The position numbers and the translations under genes were made by a program. Below the pieces are notes generated by a model. That model saw nothing but the letters and a program-made list of their open reading frames with translations. It ran no database searches and was not told the DNA's origin. Of a stretch of 64,000 nt of DNA, positions 8,993 through 18,506 are shown piece after piece. Location of the stretch: the NCBI GenBank assembly GCA_023133595.1, contig JAGLWF010000004.1, forward strand, positions 42,917-106,916, read 5' to 3'. The stretch comes from Nanobdellota archaeon (GTDB taxonomy: Archaea > Nanobdellota > Nanobdellia > Woesearchaeales > WJKV01). Positions within the stretch are counted from its first letter, which is position 1; each line of letters opens with the position of its first letter.

Positions 8993-10195
8993 GAAATATA
9001 TTATCACTGGGAGCATCAAGCATCCCATTCCATGATTCTTTCCAATTCCAAGATGAATTGGTATTAATCCTACACATGTACTGACAATAAGAACAAACAG
9101 TCCTAGGAATCCTGAAAAGATAAATACTAATACAAATGTACAGATAATTATCAGGATGCACAAAAGTTTATAGTTGACTTTACTAATTAAATTTGAGAAA
9201 AAGCGTGCAAAAAACAAAGCTAAATACGTAGCAACACCAGCAACAACCAATGTCGCTGCAATGATTGTGCATAATTGTGATAATTCTATATTGCCGATTA
9301 TCTCTAAGACAGCAACAATCGCACCATTCCTCGCTTTCTCAATCGTATACAAAGTTACCAATGATAACAGAAAGTTTACAGTGTTTATCGCTCCTTGAAG
9401 CATCAAATAACCTAACACACCAATCTCACCGACTAAGCAAGAAGCGATTATCGAAGCTTGCGCAGCACCTAATCCTGGCAACAGACCAGTTGCAGATCCT
9501 GCAATGGTTCCAGCTGCTAATGATTTTACAGTAACCTTCTTCGATACCTCGAGATCCTCTGTAATGCGCTGTATAGGCACAACAGAATCTTTGAACAATG
9601 AATTGATTAACATTGACATGCCAAACAGGCCAGATAACAGTGGAAACAAAGGATCCTTTATCCCAGGAAAGTTCAGAACAACATAACCTAGTACCCCGCT
9701 TGCAAAGAAGATAAATGCTGCCCAGAAGATCCTGTGTCTGGTTTTTTCCTTCAATATCATAAATGCGACAACCATGACTAAAATATGTCCAATGTATTTA
9801 GAAATAATTTCATAGATATAAGGCATTAAAACAATCATGATTGGAATAAATGCAATAGAAGTCAGCACAGCCAACAAAGAACCAATTACAGTAAGTTTAA
9901 TGCATTCATAGGCACGTCCTTCCATCACCAGCTGATGCGCAGGAAGAACTGATAAAGCAGTATCAGCGTCAGGCACACCTAGTAACGCTGACGGAATAAA
10001 ATCAAGAAACGTATGCGTCACAGCCAGTGCAATTATAAAGATTACAAGAACAAATGGTGAAGTAAAACCTAAGAAGAAGGGTGCAGAAGACAAAACAATA
10101 AGAGAAACTAGATTAACATGGATGCCGGGTATTAATCCAGTGACAATACCAGCACCAATTCCGCATATGATTGCCAATAATATTTCTAAAAACAT
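8984..10195 (-). CDS. TctA/DUF112-like integral membrane transporter
   Basis: GAGIVTGLIPGIHVN...TATGLLPGLGAAQASI inverted repeat halves, many TM helices. Confidence 0.75.
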   Translation of the reverse strand: MFLEILLAIICGIGAGIVTGLIPGIHVNLVSLIVLSSAPFFLGFTSPFVLVIFIIALAVTHTFLDFIPSALLGVPDADTALSVLPAHQLVMEGRAYECIKLTVIGSLLAVLTSIAFIPIMIVLMPYIYEIISKYIGHILVMVVAFMILKEKTRHRIFWAAFIFFASGVLGYVVLNFPGIKDPLFPLLSGLFGMSMLINSLFKDSVVPIQRITEDLEVSKKVTVKSLAAGTIAGSATGLLPGLGAAQASIIASCLVGEIGVLGYLMLQGAINTVNFLLSLVTLYTIEKARNGAIVAVLEIIGNIELSQLCTIIAATLVVAGVATYLALFFARFFSNLISKVNYKLLCILIIICTFVLVFIFSGFLGLFVLIVSTCVGLIPIHLGIGKNHGMGCLMLPVIIYFLI

Positions 10196-10260
10196 TTTAA
10201 TTAAGCGACCGCACCTTTACACATTCATAAGTTTTATATATGAGCGGACACAAATCAATA

Positions 10261-10329
10261 GTGGACGTGGGATTCTCACTAGGGTATCAGTTTGGTCGCT
10301 TTGCCAGATTATGCGACCTTTTTTCTTTT
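10261..10329 (+). ncRNA. Candidate small RNA ending in hairpin plus T tract
   Basis: TATA-like TTTATATA at about 10233; GGTCGC(N13)GCGACC followed by TTTTTTCTTTTT; no ORF. Confidence 0.4.
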
Positions 10330-10415
10330 TACAATAACTATTAAGAAATCATTATTCAAATACTTTCTCTAAGAAAAAATAAAAAAATTACAAAAAAATT
10401 AGAAATTAAGATGAT

Positions 10416-12248
10416 TCACCATGCAGGGTCATCATAATCAGGATCACCAGGAAATCTGTGTCTGTCCTTTTCCTGGGGCCGTCTTATATCTGTACTGGTT
10501 CTTTTTTCATCTTTGATTGTCCCTGCAATTTTTTCACTTGTAAACTCAAGATCATCCAATGTTTCTGCTGCAAGAAAATCAACTTCTCCTTTTCTAGGAA
10601 CTAGTTGGAACCGATTCACATCTCCTTCTTCTGGATTTGGCATGAATGATAATCCGTTCAATTCTTCAGAGATGTATCCAGTCAAAGCATCGTGATGGCT
10701 GGTGACAAAAACCCTGCAGCCTTTCTTGATAAGAACAGGAAGAAGACGTTTTGCCATCTCTCGCGCAGTATGTGCATTAGTTGAATCACCTAACTCATCA
10801 AGTATGACAGTCTCTCCAAGATGGACATCCATCAGCTGTTTTTCAACACCTCGAAGGCTTCTCTCTAGTTCAGAACCTCCGTACCCTCTTTCTCCTTTGC
10901 ACGAGATTAGATGACTGCAAGGAACAGGACTGTATCTTGCATCTACAACAGGACTTGGATAACCAGCGTTTGTCAAAGCAATAAGCAAGTGTACTGTTCT
11001 CCACGCTTCTGACTTTCCTCTTTTGTTCGGACCTTCTGCCTGTATCACTCGATGCTCTGGCAAGAAATTGAACCAGTTCGGTGCTGTAGGTGGCCGATAT
11101 CTGCTTTGGTATTCAGGTTGTAATTCTTGGGTCCTTGGTTCGTGCGCAATCCTTTGAAAAATCATCCTTATTGGATAGATCTCTGTTAGTTCGAGAACTC
11201 CGGGTTCATCTACAATCTCTGGAAATGTCGAGGGATAATCATACTTCTGCAATTCATGATGCAGAAAAGCACCCTGGAAATAATGCTTGATCTGCAAGTG
11301 CACTAGGAAAGCTGGAACAGCAAGTATCTGCGATGCGATTTCATTCACAATATCCATCCTCTGCCTTGCATGCCCGATTGCCTGAGCTACCAAGCCTTCA
11401 TCATCCCATCCATCTTTGAATTTCACAACTTTTCTCTCTTCTATCTTTCTTGTTCCTCTTCGATCCATTTTTTCCACAGCATACATAGATATATCATCCT
11501 CAAGAAAGACAAAAACATCTTCTGGTTTTATTCCTGGTTTCAACATTCCGAAACGACCTTGTTTGAACCGTTCTGTAAAGACAGCGAATATCCTTGAATC
11601 AGTGATCTTTCTTTTCTTCCGCAACAATTCACAGAAATAAATATCATCCCGCATCTCACATGCCCAACTGTACAATCTCTTGAAAGCTTCGCTTTTCAGA
11701 TCAAATTTCTCGAGTTCCAGAAGATTATCTAAAAACACAGCAAGCTTCTCTGGTGTACCATCACAACTGACAGAAACAGAGGTATAATCATGCGCACTAC
11801 CGTCTGGAAATAATTTGCTTGCATCTATCAACAATTTTTCAAAAAAATCATATAATTCTTTATTCTTTATGAATTCTTTCACAGCTTCCTGCCTGAACCT
11901 GACATCTTTAGTAGTGTTAGGCAGATTCAGAAGATGGTGGTAAGGCAGCGGTGTTTTGTGATACGCGTCCGATCCAAGCATAGATACTTTTCCCTGGAAG
12001 ATTGGGTGTTCGTTTCCGCCGAACATCCGTTCAATAACTTCATACTCTCTATCATGTCCTAGATACAAAAGACCAGAATTCTCAATTTGATCATCTCTGT
12101 GTTCTTGATGCTGCAAATGCACTGGATAAAACTTGTTCCCAGGATCTCCTTGCAATTGCAATGCTTCTTCTAGGGTTCCATCAACAGAAACCATATTCGC
12201 AGCCCAGACTACATTTCTCCTGTTCAGCTTTTCAATTTTCTCATCCAT
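10416..12248 (-). CDS. MutS-family ATPase homologue with divergent Walker A
   Basis: VIQAEGPNKRGKSEAWRTVHLL; ETVILDELGDSTNAHTAREMAKRLLPVLIKKGCRVFVTSHHDAL. Confidence 0.8.
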   Translation of the reverse strand: MDEKIEKLNRRNVVWAANMVSVDGTLEEALQLQGDPGNKFYPVHLQHQEHRDDQIENSGLLYLGHDREYEVIERMFGGNEHPIFQGKVSMLGSDAYHKTPLPYHHLLNLPNTTKDVRFRQEAVKEFIKNKELYDFFEKLLIDASKLFPDGSAHDYTSVSVSCDGTPEKLAVFLDNLLELEKFDLKSEAFKRLYSWACEMRDDIYFCELLRKKRKITDSRIFAVFTERFKQGRFGMLKPGIKPEDVFVFLEDDISMYAVEKMDRRGTRKIEERKVVKFKDGWDDEGLVAQAIGHARQRMDIVNEIASQILAVPAFLVHLQIKHYFQGAFLHHELQKYDYPSTFPEIVDEPGVLELTEIYPIRMIFQRIAHEPRTQELQPEYQSRYRPPTAPNWFNFLPEHRVIQAEGPNKRGKSEAWRTVHLLIALTNAGYPSPVVDARYSPVPCSHLISCKGERGYGGSELERSLRGVEKQLMDVHLGETVILDELGDSTNAHTAREMAKRLLPVLIKKGCRVFVTSHHDALTGYISEELNGLSFMPNPEEGDVNRFQLVPRKGEVDFLAAETLDDLEFTSEKIAGTIKDEKRTSTDIRRPQEKDRHRFPGDPDYDDPAW

Positions 12249-12332
12249 TCCTTAACCCCCAACCGATGACAAGACCAACTATCATAATGAATAGAATTAA
12301 CAGCAATATTTATTTCTTATGGATAAGAGAGG

Positions 12333-13121
12333 CTACTTCTGATTTCGCACATTGGGATTTAGATAAATCCGGACACAATTCCTCTCCTGCTCAAAATCAG
12401 GCCTTTTCCAGGCAGTTCTGTATATCTTTCCGTGGGTTTTTCTGTCTGAGACAAAAAACATGAACCTTCTTCTTCCCATTGGAGTCTTTGAGACATATAT
12501 GTGGGAATAACTTTCTTCACGAGGATCATACTCCCTCCATATCTCTTGAGGATCTTTGGCAGTCTCTGAAAGGATATCTTCAATACTAGCATCAACCATT
12601 TCTAGAATTTGACGATCAAGCAATCCCCTTGCTTCTATAAGTTTCAAGGAAAGTTCTTTTACTTCTTCGTGATGAGATCTGATTTGCAGAGGCCACTTCT
12701 CTGCAGGCTGGTCTTTTATCCTGTTCCATAATGCCAATGAATAAAAATCCGAAAAAAACTCTCCTCGATCCCTGTAAGGGATATTCTCATTTTTTCCTAA
12801 TCTAAAGACTTCCTGGTCAATAGATATCATATGATTATAATATTCTCTAAATCGAGCTTCAGGCAAACTTAAATCTGCTGTGAAAGATTTTAAAAGATCG
12901 TCAGGATCTCTGTCAGGCAGAAAATGAAGACAAAAAAGTTCAACCACATTATCTATCTGCCTTTCCCTGATCTGTCGTATAAGCAAAGGATGAATTAGAA
13001 TCTCATTGTAGATGATCTTATCTTTCTCTTTGATAAGTTTATTTGTCCCTTCCTTATCAAATCCATACACGCTCCGTAGTATACCTTTAGCTTTTGCATC
13101 AATATTATCCAATTTGAGCAC
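12333..13121 (-). CDS. Uncharacterised protein paired with the MutS-like ATPase
   Basis: 262-aa ORF on the same strand, no recognised domain. Confidence 0.6.
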   Translation of the reverse strand: MLKLDNIDAKAKGILRSVYGFDKEGTNKLIKEKDKIIYNEILIHPLLIRQIRERQIDNVVELFCLHFLPDRDPDDLLKSFTADLSLPEARFREYYNHMISIDQEVFRLGKNENIPYRDRGEFFSDFYSLALWNRIKDQPAEKWPLQIRSHHEEVKELSLKLIEARGLLDRQILEMVDASIEDILSETAKDPQEIWREYDPREESYSHIYVSKTPMGRRRFMFFVSDRKTHGKIYRTAWKRPDFEQERNCVRIYLNPNVRNQK

Positions 13122-13144
13122 CTCCTAGTCATTCATTCCTAATT

Positions 13145-13200
13145 TTCTCTAAAGAGGTAGCCCTAAATCCCATTATTCATATATTTCTCTAAGAGGTAGC
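13145..13200. repeat. Direct repeat TTTCTCTAA(A)GAGGTAGC x2
   Basis: TTTCTCTAAAGAGGTAGC at about 13145 and TTTCTCTAAGAGGTAGC at about 13185, upstream of the 12333-13121 gene. Confidence 0.6.
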
Positions 13201-13248
13201 AATAATATATTATATGATATAAATCATATATATACTTTTTGGAAATAA

Positions 13249-13352
13249 GTATGGGCATAGCACCAAGCGTAGCCTTTGACTAAACGCACCAATAATATAG
13301 AATCGTTTTTATGAGCAATATTATACTCGTGCAAAGCGTGCTATGCACATAC
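13249..13352 (+). mobile_element. MITE-like palindromic element, copy 1 (104 bp)
   Basis: TIR GTATGGGCATAGCAC/GTGCTATGCACATAC; 8-bp duplication GGAAATAA at 13241-13248 and 13353-13360. Confidence 0.85.
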
Positions 13353-13383
13353 GGAAATAATTCTTTTTAAACATTCAGCTGCA

Positions 13384-14592
13384 TCAGTCCTGCTCTAAAC
13401 CTTTTTTCTTTATTTCAGTCTTTCTTTTATCTCTCTCGTGGTTTCTTCTTGCACGTTTTTCCATTGCATCTAGTAGGCGCGCGATCTTAGGATGTCCTTC
13501 TGCAAGACTATCGAGAGCTTCCTCGATGTGTATCTGGCCGTACATAACTCTTCTGATATTCCTGAAGACTATGAAATCTTTCTCCCATCCTTTTCCTCTG
13601 AAATAGTTTGCAAGGGAGTTTGTTGTTGTCACGCTTTCAACAGCCTCGCCAACATAGTCAAGGATCTCTTCTATAGGCCTATCATCTCCTTTTGCCTGTG
13701 CAATTCCTCGCAGACGGCCTGCCTTAAAATTTCTGGAATCCTTGCTTAATGCTGTTGTTATAAGATCCCCAAGAGCGATATAGGGAATTCTTCCTTCATA
13801 CCCTTTATCCTTTGCTATTCGATGGTACATATACTCTGCTTCCTGCGCACTGATCTCAATAAGGCTGCCGATTGTATTCATTATCTTCACTTCCAATTTA
13901 CCTTCTTTGCTTGCCTGCTCTTCATAGTATCCATGGACAACTCCAGATGCAAAAGCTATGACATTCTTCAATGCACTGCTTAATTCCAGTCCAAGAATAT
14001 CAGGATTGTCTTGCAGTGTTGTGAATCTATGGAGAGTAAATGTATCTTTAAGTAGTTCATGATACTGTTTATTAGGAAACAAGGTCGCAATCGCAGTGCT
14101 TGTGGCAAGAAAAGGTTTCTCTCTTATCTCCCTTGCAATGTTTGGTCCTGCCAAAGAAGCGATCCATGGTCTATTGTAACTTTTCAGTTCTTGTATAAAG
14201 ATCTCGTGCATAAGATCAACACTATGCTTTTTTTCATCGTAAACTATACCTTTTGCAACATTAAGAATGTAACAATCATGCGGAAAATACGCTGCAAAAG
14301 TATGAGCAGTCGCTCTCATATGTGCAGACGGAACAGCAAATATTGTAAGATCAGCACTTTGAGCATCTATAAATGCAGCTTCAGGCCATATTGCAGCACT
14401 GTCTTGATCTAGAAGTGGTCTATTTCCAATTGTCATTCTTGGACCATGAATCTTTATATTATAACCCGGATAAGTAAATCCTTTTTCTTCAGGATACCTC
14501 TCTGGGTCCTGCAGCATACCGCAGATAGTAGAACCCCAGCTGCCATTACCTAGAATCAGAATGTTTTTGATGGGTTTCAGTTGCTCTGTCAT
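13384..14592 (-). CDS. gpsA: NAD(P)-dependent glycerol-3-phosphate dehydrogenase, bacterial type
   Basis: ILGNGSWGSTICGML; VAKGIV; SLAGPNIAREI; LELSSALKNVIAFASGVVHGY. Confidence 0.85.
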   Translation of the reverse strand: MTEQLKPIKNILILGNGSWGSTICGMLQDPERYPEEKGFTYPGYNIKIHGPRMTIGNRPLLDQDSAAIWPEAAFIDAQSADLTIFAVPSAHMRATAHTFAAYFPHDCYILNVAKGIVYDEKKHSVDLMHEIFIQELKSYNRPWIASLAGPNIAREIREKPFLATSTAIATLFPNKQYHELLKDTFTLHRFTTLQDNPDILGLELSSALKNVIAFASGVVHGYYEEQASKEGKLEVKIMNTIGSLIEISAQEAEYMYHRIAKDKGYEGRIPYIALGDLITTALSKDSRNFKAGRLRGIAQAKGDDRPIEEILDYVGEAVESVTTTNSLANYFRGKGWEKDFIVFRNIRRVMYGQIHIEEALDSLAEGHPKIARLLDAMEKRARRNHERDKRKTEIKKKGLEQD

Positions 14593-15838
14593 TGATACTC
14601 ATCCCTTCTTCTTCGAAATGATCTAAACGTGAAGCATAATATGCAATGATATGTTTTCTTCTTCTGTTTCGGGTCAGGGTGCCATTGCATGAAAAGATAG
14701 CACCTCTGAACGGAGATGCAAACACTAGCATTCCCCTATTAAAAACATCAACAATATCCCCTTCAATATGTCTAGATTTATATCCTCTATTAATATAACT
14801 TTCCCTTAGTCTCTCCATCTCAGCAAGGACATGCCTCTTTTTTGTCTCTGTTGTCTCTTTTAATGTCATAAACTTTTGGAATGCTCTGGCAACAAGGTCA
14901 GACGGCAATATTTCTATTAACCTGCCGACTTCTCTTCTCAGTTCAACTGATAATGATGTCTTAAGCTTTTTTCTGTGCTTTTTTGCATCTCCAAAAGAGA
15001 CAAGATGCGGTTTTCCTACATTCATATAAAAATTCCCTAGTGTTGTTCTTCTTGGATCGTAGAATGCTTCTCCGCCATTCATCACGATAGAAGCGCTACG
15101 TTCCAATCCCCGCACATAACACTGCGCATGGATCATTGGAAGATCAAGACCATAATATTTGAACCATTCAATTGCATATCTTATAATTTTAGGATTAAAC
15201 AGAGAAGGTTTTCCTTCTTTTCTTAAGCTTTTATACTTCTCAAAAGTTCTGAAATGCCTGTCTTCAGCTACTCTTTCATAATTTATCGCTGCAGTCACAA
15301 AATAAATATCCACTCCTGCCATGACCTGCGCAGCAAGAAGGATGTTCAGCACAGCCTCGTTAAATTGCAGCAACTTTCCAGTATCAGAACGTTTACCTTC
15401 TGGAAAGAACAAGCAATCCTCTTTCTTGCCAAGCAATTCGTCTGCAATATATTGTTTTTCTGCTCTTAAAACGTCTTTGTATGATTTTCCAGGAACATTT
15501 CTAGGATCACGATAGATCTTGAATGCTTTGGATTTTCTAAGTCCTTCTCCCATCAATGGAAAATCAATCAGATTGTCACCAGCTGCAATCGCAGGAGGAT
15601 TTCTATCTGTCTTTCTGTCAATAATATAAGGAAATATTTGATAATCAATATGGCTCTTGTGCATTAACATATAGATGACAATATCATTGTTTGACAAACC
15701 TGCAAGATTCTCAAGACCTTTGACCTCTTTTTTATCAAACATCTTTGTTATAAATTTGCCTGCGCGATCTCTCTGGATGTCATAATAAGAAGGATCAAAA
15801 CGATGCTCAATGTCTGTGAAATCCATCTTATCTGCCAT
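14546..15838 (-). CDS. PlsB-like glycerol-3-phosphate 1-O-acyltransferase
   Basis: MHKSHIDYQ (HX4D-like block) and CLFFPEGKRSDTGKLL (FPEGxRS block). Confidence 0.75.
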   Translation of the reverse strand: MADKMDFTDIEHRFDPSYYDIQRDRAGKFITKMFDKKEVKGLENLAGLSNNDIVIYMLMHKSHIDYQIFPYIIDRKTDRNPPAIAAGDNLIDFPLMGEGLRKSKAFKIYRDPRNVPGKSYKDVLRAEKQYIADELLGKKEDCLFFPEGKRSDTGKLLQFNEAVLNILLAAQVMAGVDIYFVTAAINYERVAEDRHFRTFEKYKSLRKEGKPSLFNPKIIRYAIEWFKYYGLDLPMIHAQCYVRGLERSASIVMNGGEAFYDPRRTTLGNFYMNVGKPHLVSFGDAKKHRKKLKTSLSVELRREVGRLIEILPSDLVARAFQKFMTLKETTETKKRHVLAEMERLRESYINRGYKSRHIEGDIVDVFNRGMLVFASPFRGAIFSCNGTLTRNRRRKHIIAYYASRLDHFEEEGMSINDRATETHQKHSDSR

Positions 15839-15984
15839 AAGTATGAGGGATTCAAAACCTATTTTATAAAAATATCCTTTAAGCCTTTATAAAGGATCTT
15901 TCAATAGACTTATATATGATAAATGCTTTAGCACTATTCAATGGGGACTTCTGGGTAGGAATAAGTTCATGGTGAGGAAGTACA

Positions 15985-16524
15985 ATGTCGGCAATCTTAG
16001 AGTTAACAGTTCCAGTAACAAGAGAGAAACCAATTGATCTTTACGCAGATCCTAGTATCAGAGCTACTTCTCCTGAAAATTTGAATCTGATAAGAAAAAT
16101 AAAAGATATCTACATAGCTGCGCATAATCTTGGTGATGAAGAGTTCAATGTGATAATGGATCTGAGAGAAAAAGGTTTTGATGTGAACGAACTTCAGGAA
16201 CTAGGACTTCTGAGATTTGTAAGTAACAGTGGATACAGACCTATGATCCGGGAAAATATCCTTGCCAGATGCGAACCAGAAGATATGGTTGGTGTTGTTA
16301 TTGAATTCAATGGATCACGCTATCGAATCGCTAGTTATTCCAATGGACCGTTAAATCCAGATGCAAAAGTAAGAGTTGTAAGATCCAACAGAACATTGAT
16401 GGGTCTTGGTGCTTTCAAAGAAACAAGCATGACAGTCGGTCCGTTATCAAAGAATCCAGAGAACGGTCTTGAACTGATTGCACTTATTCTAGAACAGCAA
16501 GGACAATTGCCTAAAAGAGCATGA
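15985..16524 (+). CDS. Hypothetical protein
   Basis: 179-aa ORF, no recognised motif. Confidence 0.6.
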   Translation: MSAILELTVPVTREKPIDLYADPSIRATSPENLNLIRKIKDIYIAAHNLGDEEFNVIMDLREKGFDVNELQELGLLRFVSNSGYRPMIRENILARCEPEDMVGVVIEFNGSRYRIASYSNGPLNPDAKVRVVRSNRTLMGLGAFKETSMTVGPLSKNPENGLELIALILEQQGQLPKRA

Positions 16525-16532
16525 AACAGCAA

Positions 16533-16636
16533 ATATATGCATAGCACCAAGCGTAGCCTTGCAATAAACAGTCCAGTTTACTAGACTCGGCTTCTAAATC
16601 GTATTTTTGATCTAGCAAAGCGTGCTATGCGTGTAC
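16533..16636 (+). mobile_element. MITE-like palindromic element, copy 2 (104 bp)
   Basis: ATATATGCATAGCAC...GTGCTATGCGTGTAC; flanks AACAGCAA (16525-16532) and AACAGCAG (16637-16644), 7/8. Confidence 0.85.
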
Positions 16637-16680
16637 AACAGCAGGCAAAGCTTAAATATCTGTCCTTCATGGATTAGATT

Positions 16681-17688
16681 ATGAAAGAGGCAATGTATTA
16701 CAACAAATTAAAAGATGATATTGTGCATTGCCAGCTATGTCCTCAGTTCTGCATGATCAAACCAGGTGAAACAGGGAAATGCAGAGTGAGAAAGAATCAA
16801 GATGGAACATTGATTTCTCTTGTGTATTCCCAACCATGTTCTGCAGCAATAGATCCGATTGAGAAGAAACCATTGTTTCATTTCTTTCCAGGTTCTAAGA
16901 CTTTTTCAATATCAACAGTCGGATGCAACTTAGACTGTAAAGCGTGCCAGAACTGGGAGATCTCGCAGGCAAAACCAGAAGATGTTCCTGCAAAAGAGAT
17001 GAAGCCAGAAGAAGTTGTTGAGGAGGCATTGAAACACAACTGCGATTCTATTGCATACACTTACATTGAACCTTCAATCTTTTACGAGTACGTCCTGGAC
17101 ATTGCAAAATTAGCCCGGCAAAAAGGATTGAAAAACATAATGGTGACAAACGGTTTCCTGAATCCAGAACCAATAAAAGAATTGTATCAATACATTGATG
17201 CTGCAAACATTGACCTTAAAGCATTTAGTGATGAGTTTTACAAAGATATGTGCAAAGGAAGACTGCAGCCTGTTCTTGATGCGATAAAGCAGATAAAACA
17301 GATGAATGTGTGGATTGAATTGACAACATTGATCATTCCAGGAAAGAATGATGATAAAATAGAAATAAGACAGATGTGTGAATGGATAAAAGCAAATGTT
17401 GGTGACGACGTGCCAATCCATTTTTCCAGGTTTTTTCCGTGCTATAAATTGTTGAATATAGAGCCAACACCGATAGACACGCTAAAAAAATGCTACGAGA
17501 TTGCAAACAAAGCTGGTCTGAAATACATCTATGTCGGCAATGTCGTGGACACGCACTTCCACCAGACAGTCTGCCCAAAATGCGGCATGGAAGTCATCAA
17601 CAGATCACATAGATACGAACTCGAGGAAGTGCATCTGGAGAACAGCTGCTGCAAATTCTGCAAGACTAAGATAGCTGGTATGTTTTAA
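16681..17688 (+). CDS. amrS: AmmeMemoRadiSam-type radical SAM protein
   Basis: CQLCPQFC...GKCRVRKN...FSISTVGCNLDCKACQNWEISQ. Confidence 0.85.
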   Translation: MKEAMYYNKLKDDIVHCQLCPQFCMIKPGETGKCRVRKNQDGTLISLVYSQPCSAAIDPIEKKPLFHFFPGSKTFSISTVGCNLDCKACQNWEISQAKPEDVPAKEMKPEEVVEEALKHNCDSIAYTYIEPSIFYEYVLDIAKLARQKGLKNIMVTNGFLNPEPIKELYQYIDAANIDLKAFSDEFYKDMCKGRLQPVLDAIKQIKQMNVWIELTTLIIPGKNDDKIEIRQMCEWIKANVGDDVPIHFSRFFPCYKLLNIEPTPIDTLKKCYEIANKAGLKYIYVGNVVDTHFHQTVCPKCGMEVINRSHRYELEEVHLENSCCKFCKTKIAGMF

Positions 17689-17693
17689 TCAAA

Positions 17694-18419
17694 CTATTTC
17701 AAAGTCGCTTCGACTATTAAGAATGTAGGAATTTCTTGTTTATGAGATAAAAGATTTGTATCTTTGATGGATTTTCCTTTTGCATGTTTGATAGCAATTT
17801 CATGAAAAGCAGATACAACAAAACCTTGCTTGAACAATAATTTTAGATAGTATCCAATAGATCGATGATAATACATGACATCTTTGAATTTTGGATGTTG
17901 TCGAGAAAATAATGACAAATATCTTTTGATCTCTTTGTAATATTCTTTACCTTGCTTCTTTCTTTTTGCTGAGTGAAAAGCTGGATGAGGAATAGAAAAT
18001 ATGAGTTTTGAATTCTTTTTCAGTACTCTTGCACATTCTTTTACAGTTCCTTTAATCTTCATGATGTCATGGAAGGCCATATTTGCAACAACAAAGTTAA
18101 AAGAATTATTTTTTAAAAACGTCATCTTGCTTGAATCTCCTACAAAGAATTTGACATTTGACTTGGTTTTTGATTTTGCTATATCTATCAACTTCTCTGA
18201 ATAATCTACTCCAGTAACAAGAGCTTGTTTTTTGGCCAATTTCATAGAAAAATACCCATTTCCACAGGCAAGATCTAGGATCTTCTTATTTTTCACATTG
18301 CCTAACAATTTAAATATGACCGGATTCAGATAAGTTAAGTGATATATATCTCCTTTATCTTCAACATAGCTGCTATATTCTTCTGCAACTACATCCCAAG
18401 AAATGCTTTTTTTAGGCAT
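17694..18419 (-). CDS. Class I SAM-dependent methyltransferase
   Basis: KILDLACGNGYFSMKLAKK...GVDYSEKLIDIAK; start at MPKKSISW. Confidence 0.8.
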   Translation of the reverse strand: MPKKSISWDVVAEEYSSYVEDKGDIYHLTYLNPVIFKLLGNVKNKKILDLACGNGYFSMKLAKKQALVTGVDYSEKLIDIAKSKTKSNVKFFVGDSSKMTFLKNNSFNFVVANMAFHDIMKIKGTVKECARVLKKNSKLIFSIPHPAFHSAKRKKQGKEYYKEIKRYLSLFSRQHPKFKDVMYYHRSIGYYLKLLFKQGFVVSAFHEIAIKHAKGKSIKDTNLLSHKQEIPTFLIVEATLK

Positions 18420-18506
18420 GCATTTGTTTATGCAGAAGTCCTTAATAAATTTAACCTTGTATGAGAATCGCAAACCTTATATACTTATTTTGAATCATTC
18501 TAGAAC

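Noticed and set aside
9174-9686. Plus-strand ORFs opposite the TctA-like gene
   Set aside because: The minus-strand membrane protein is intact and recognisable.
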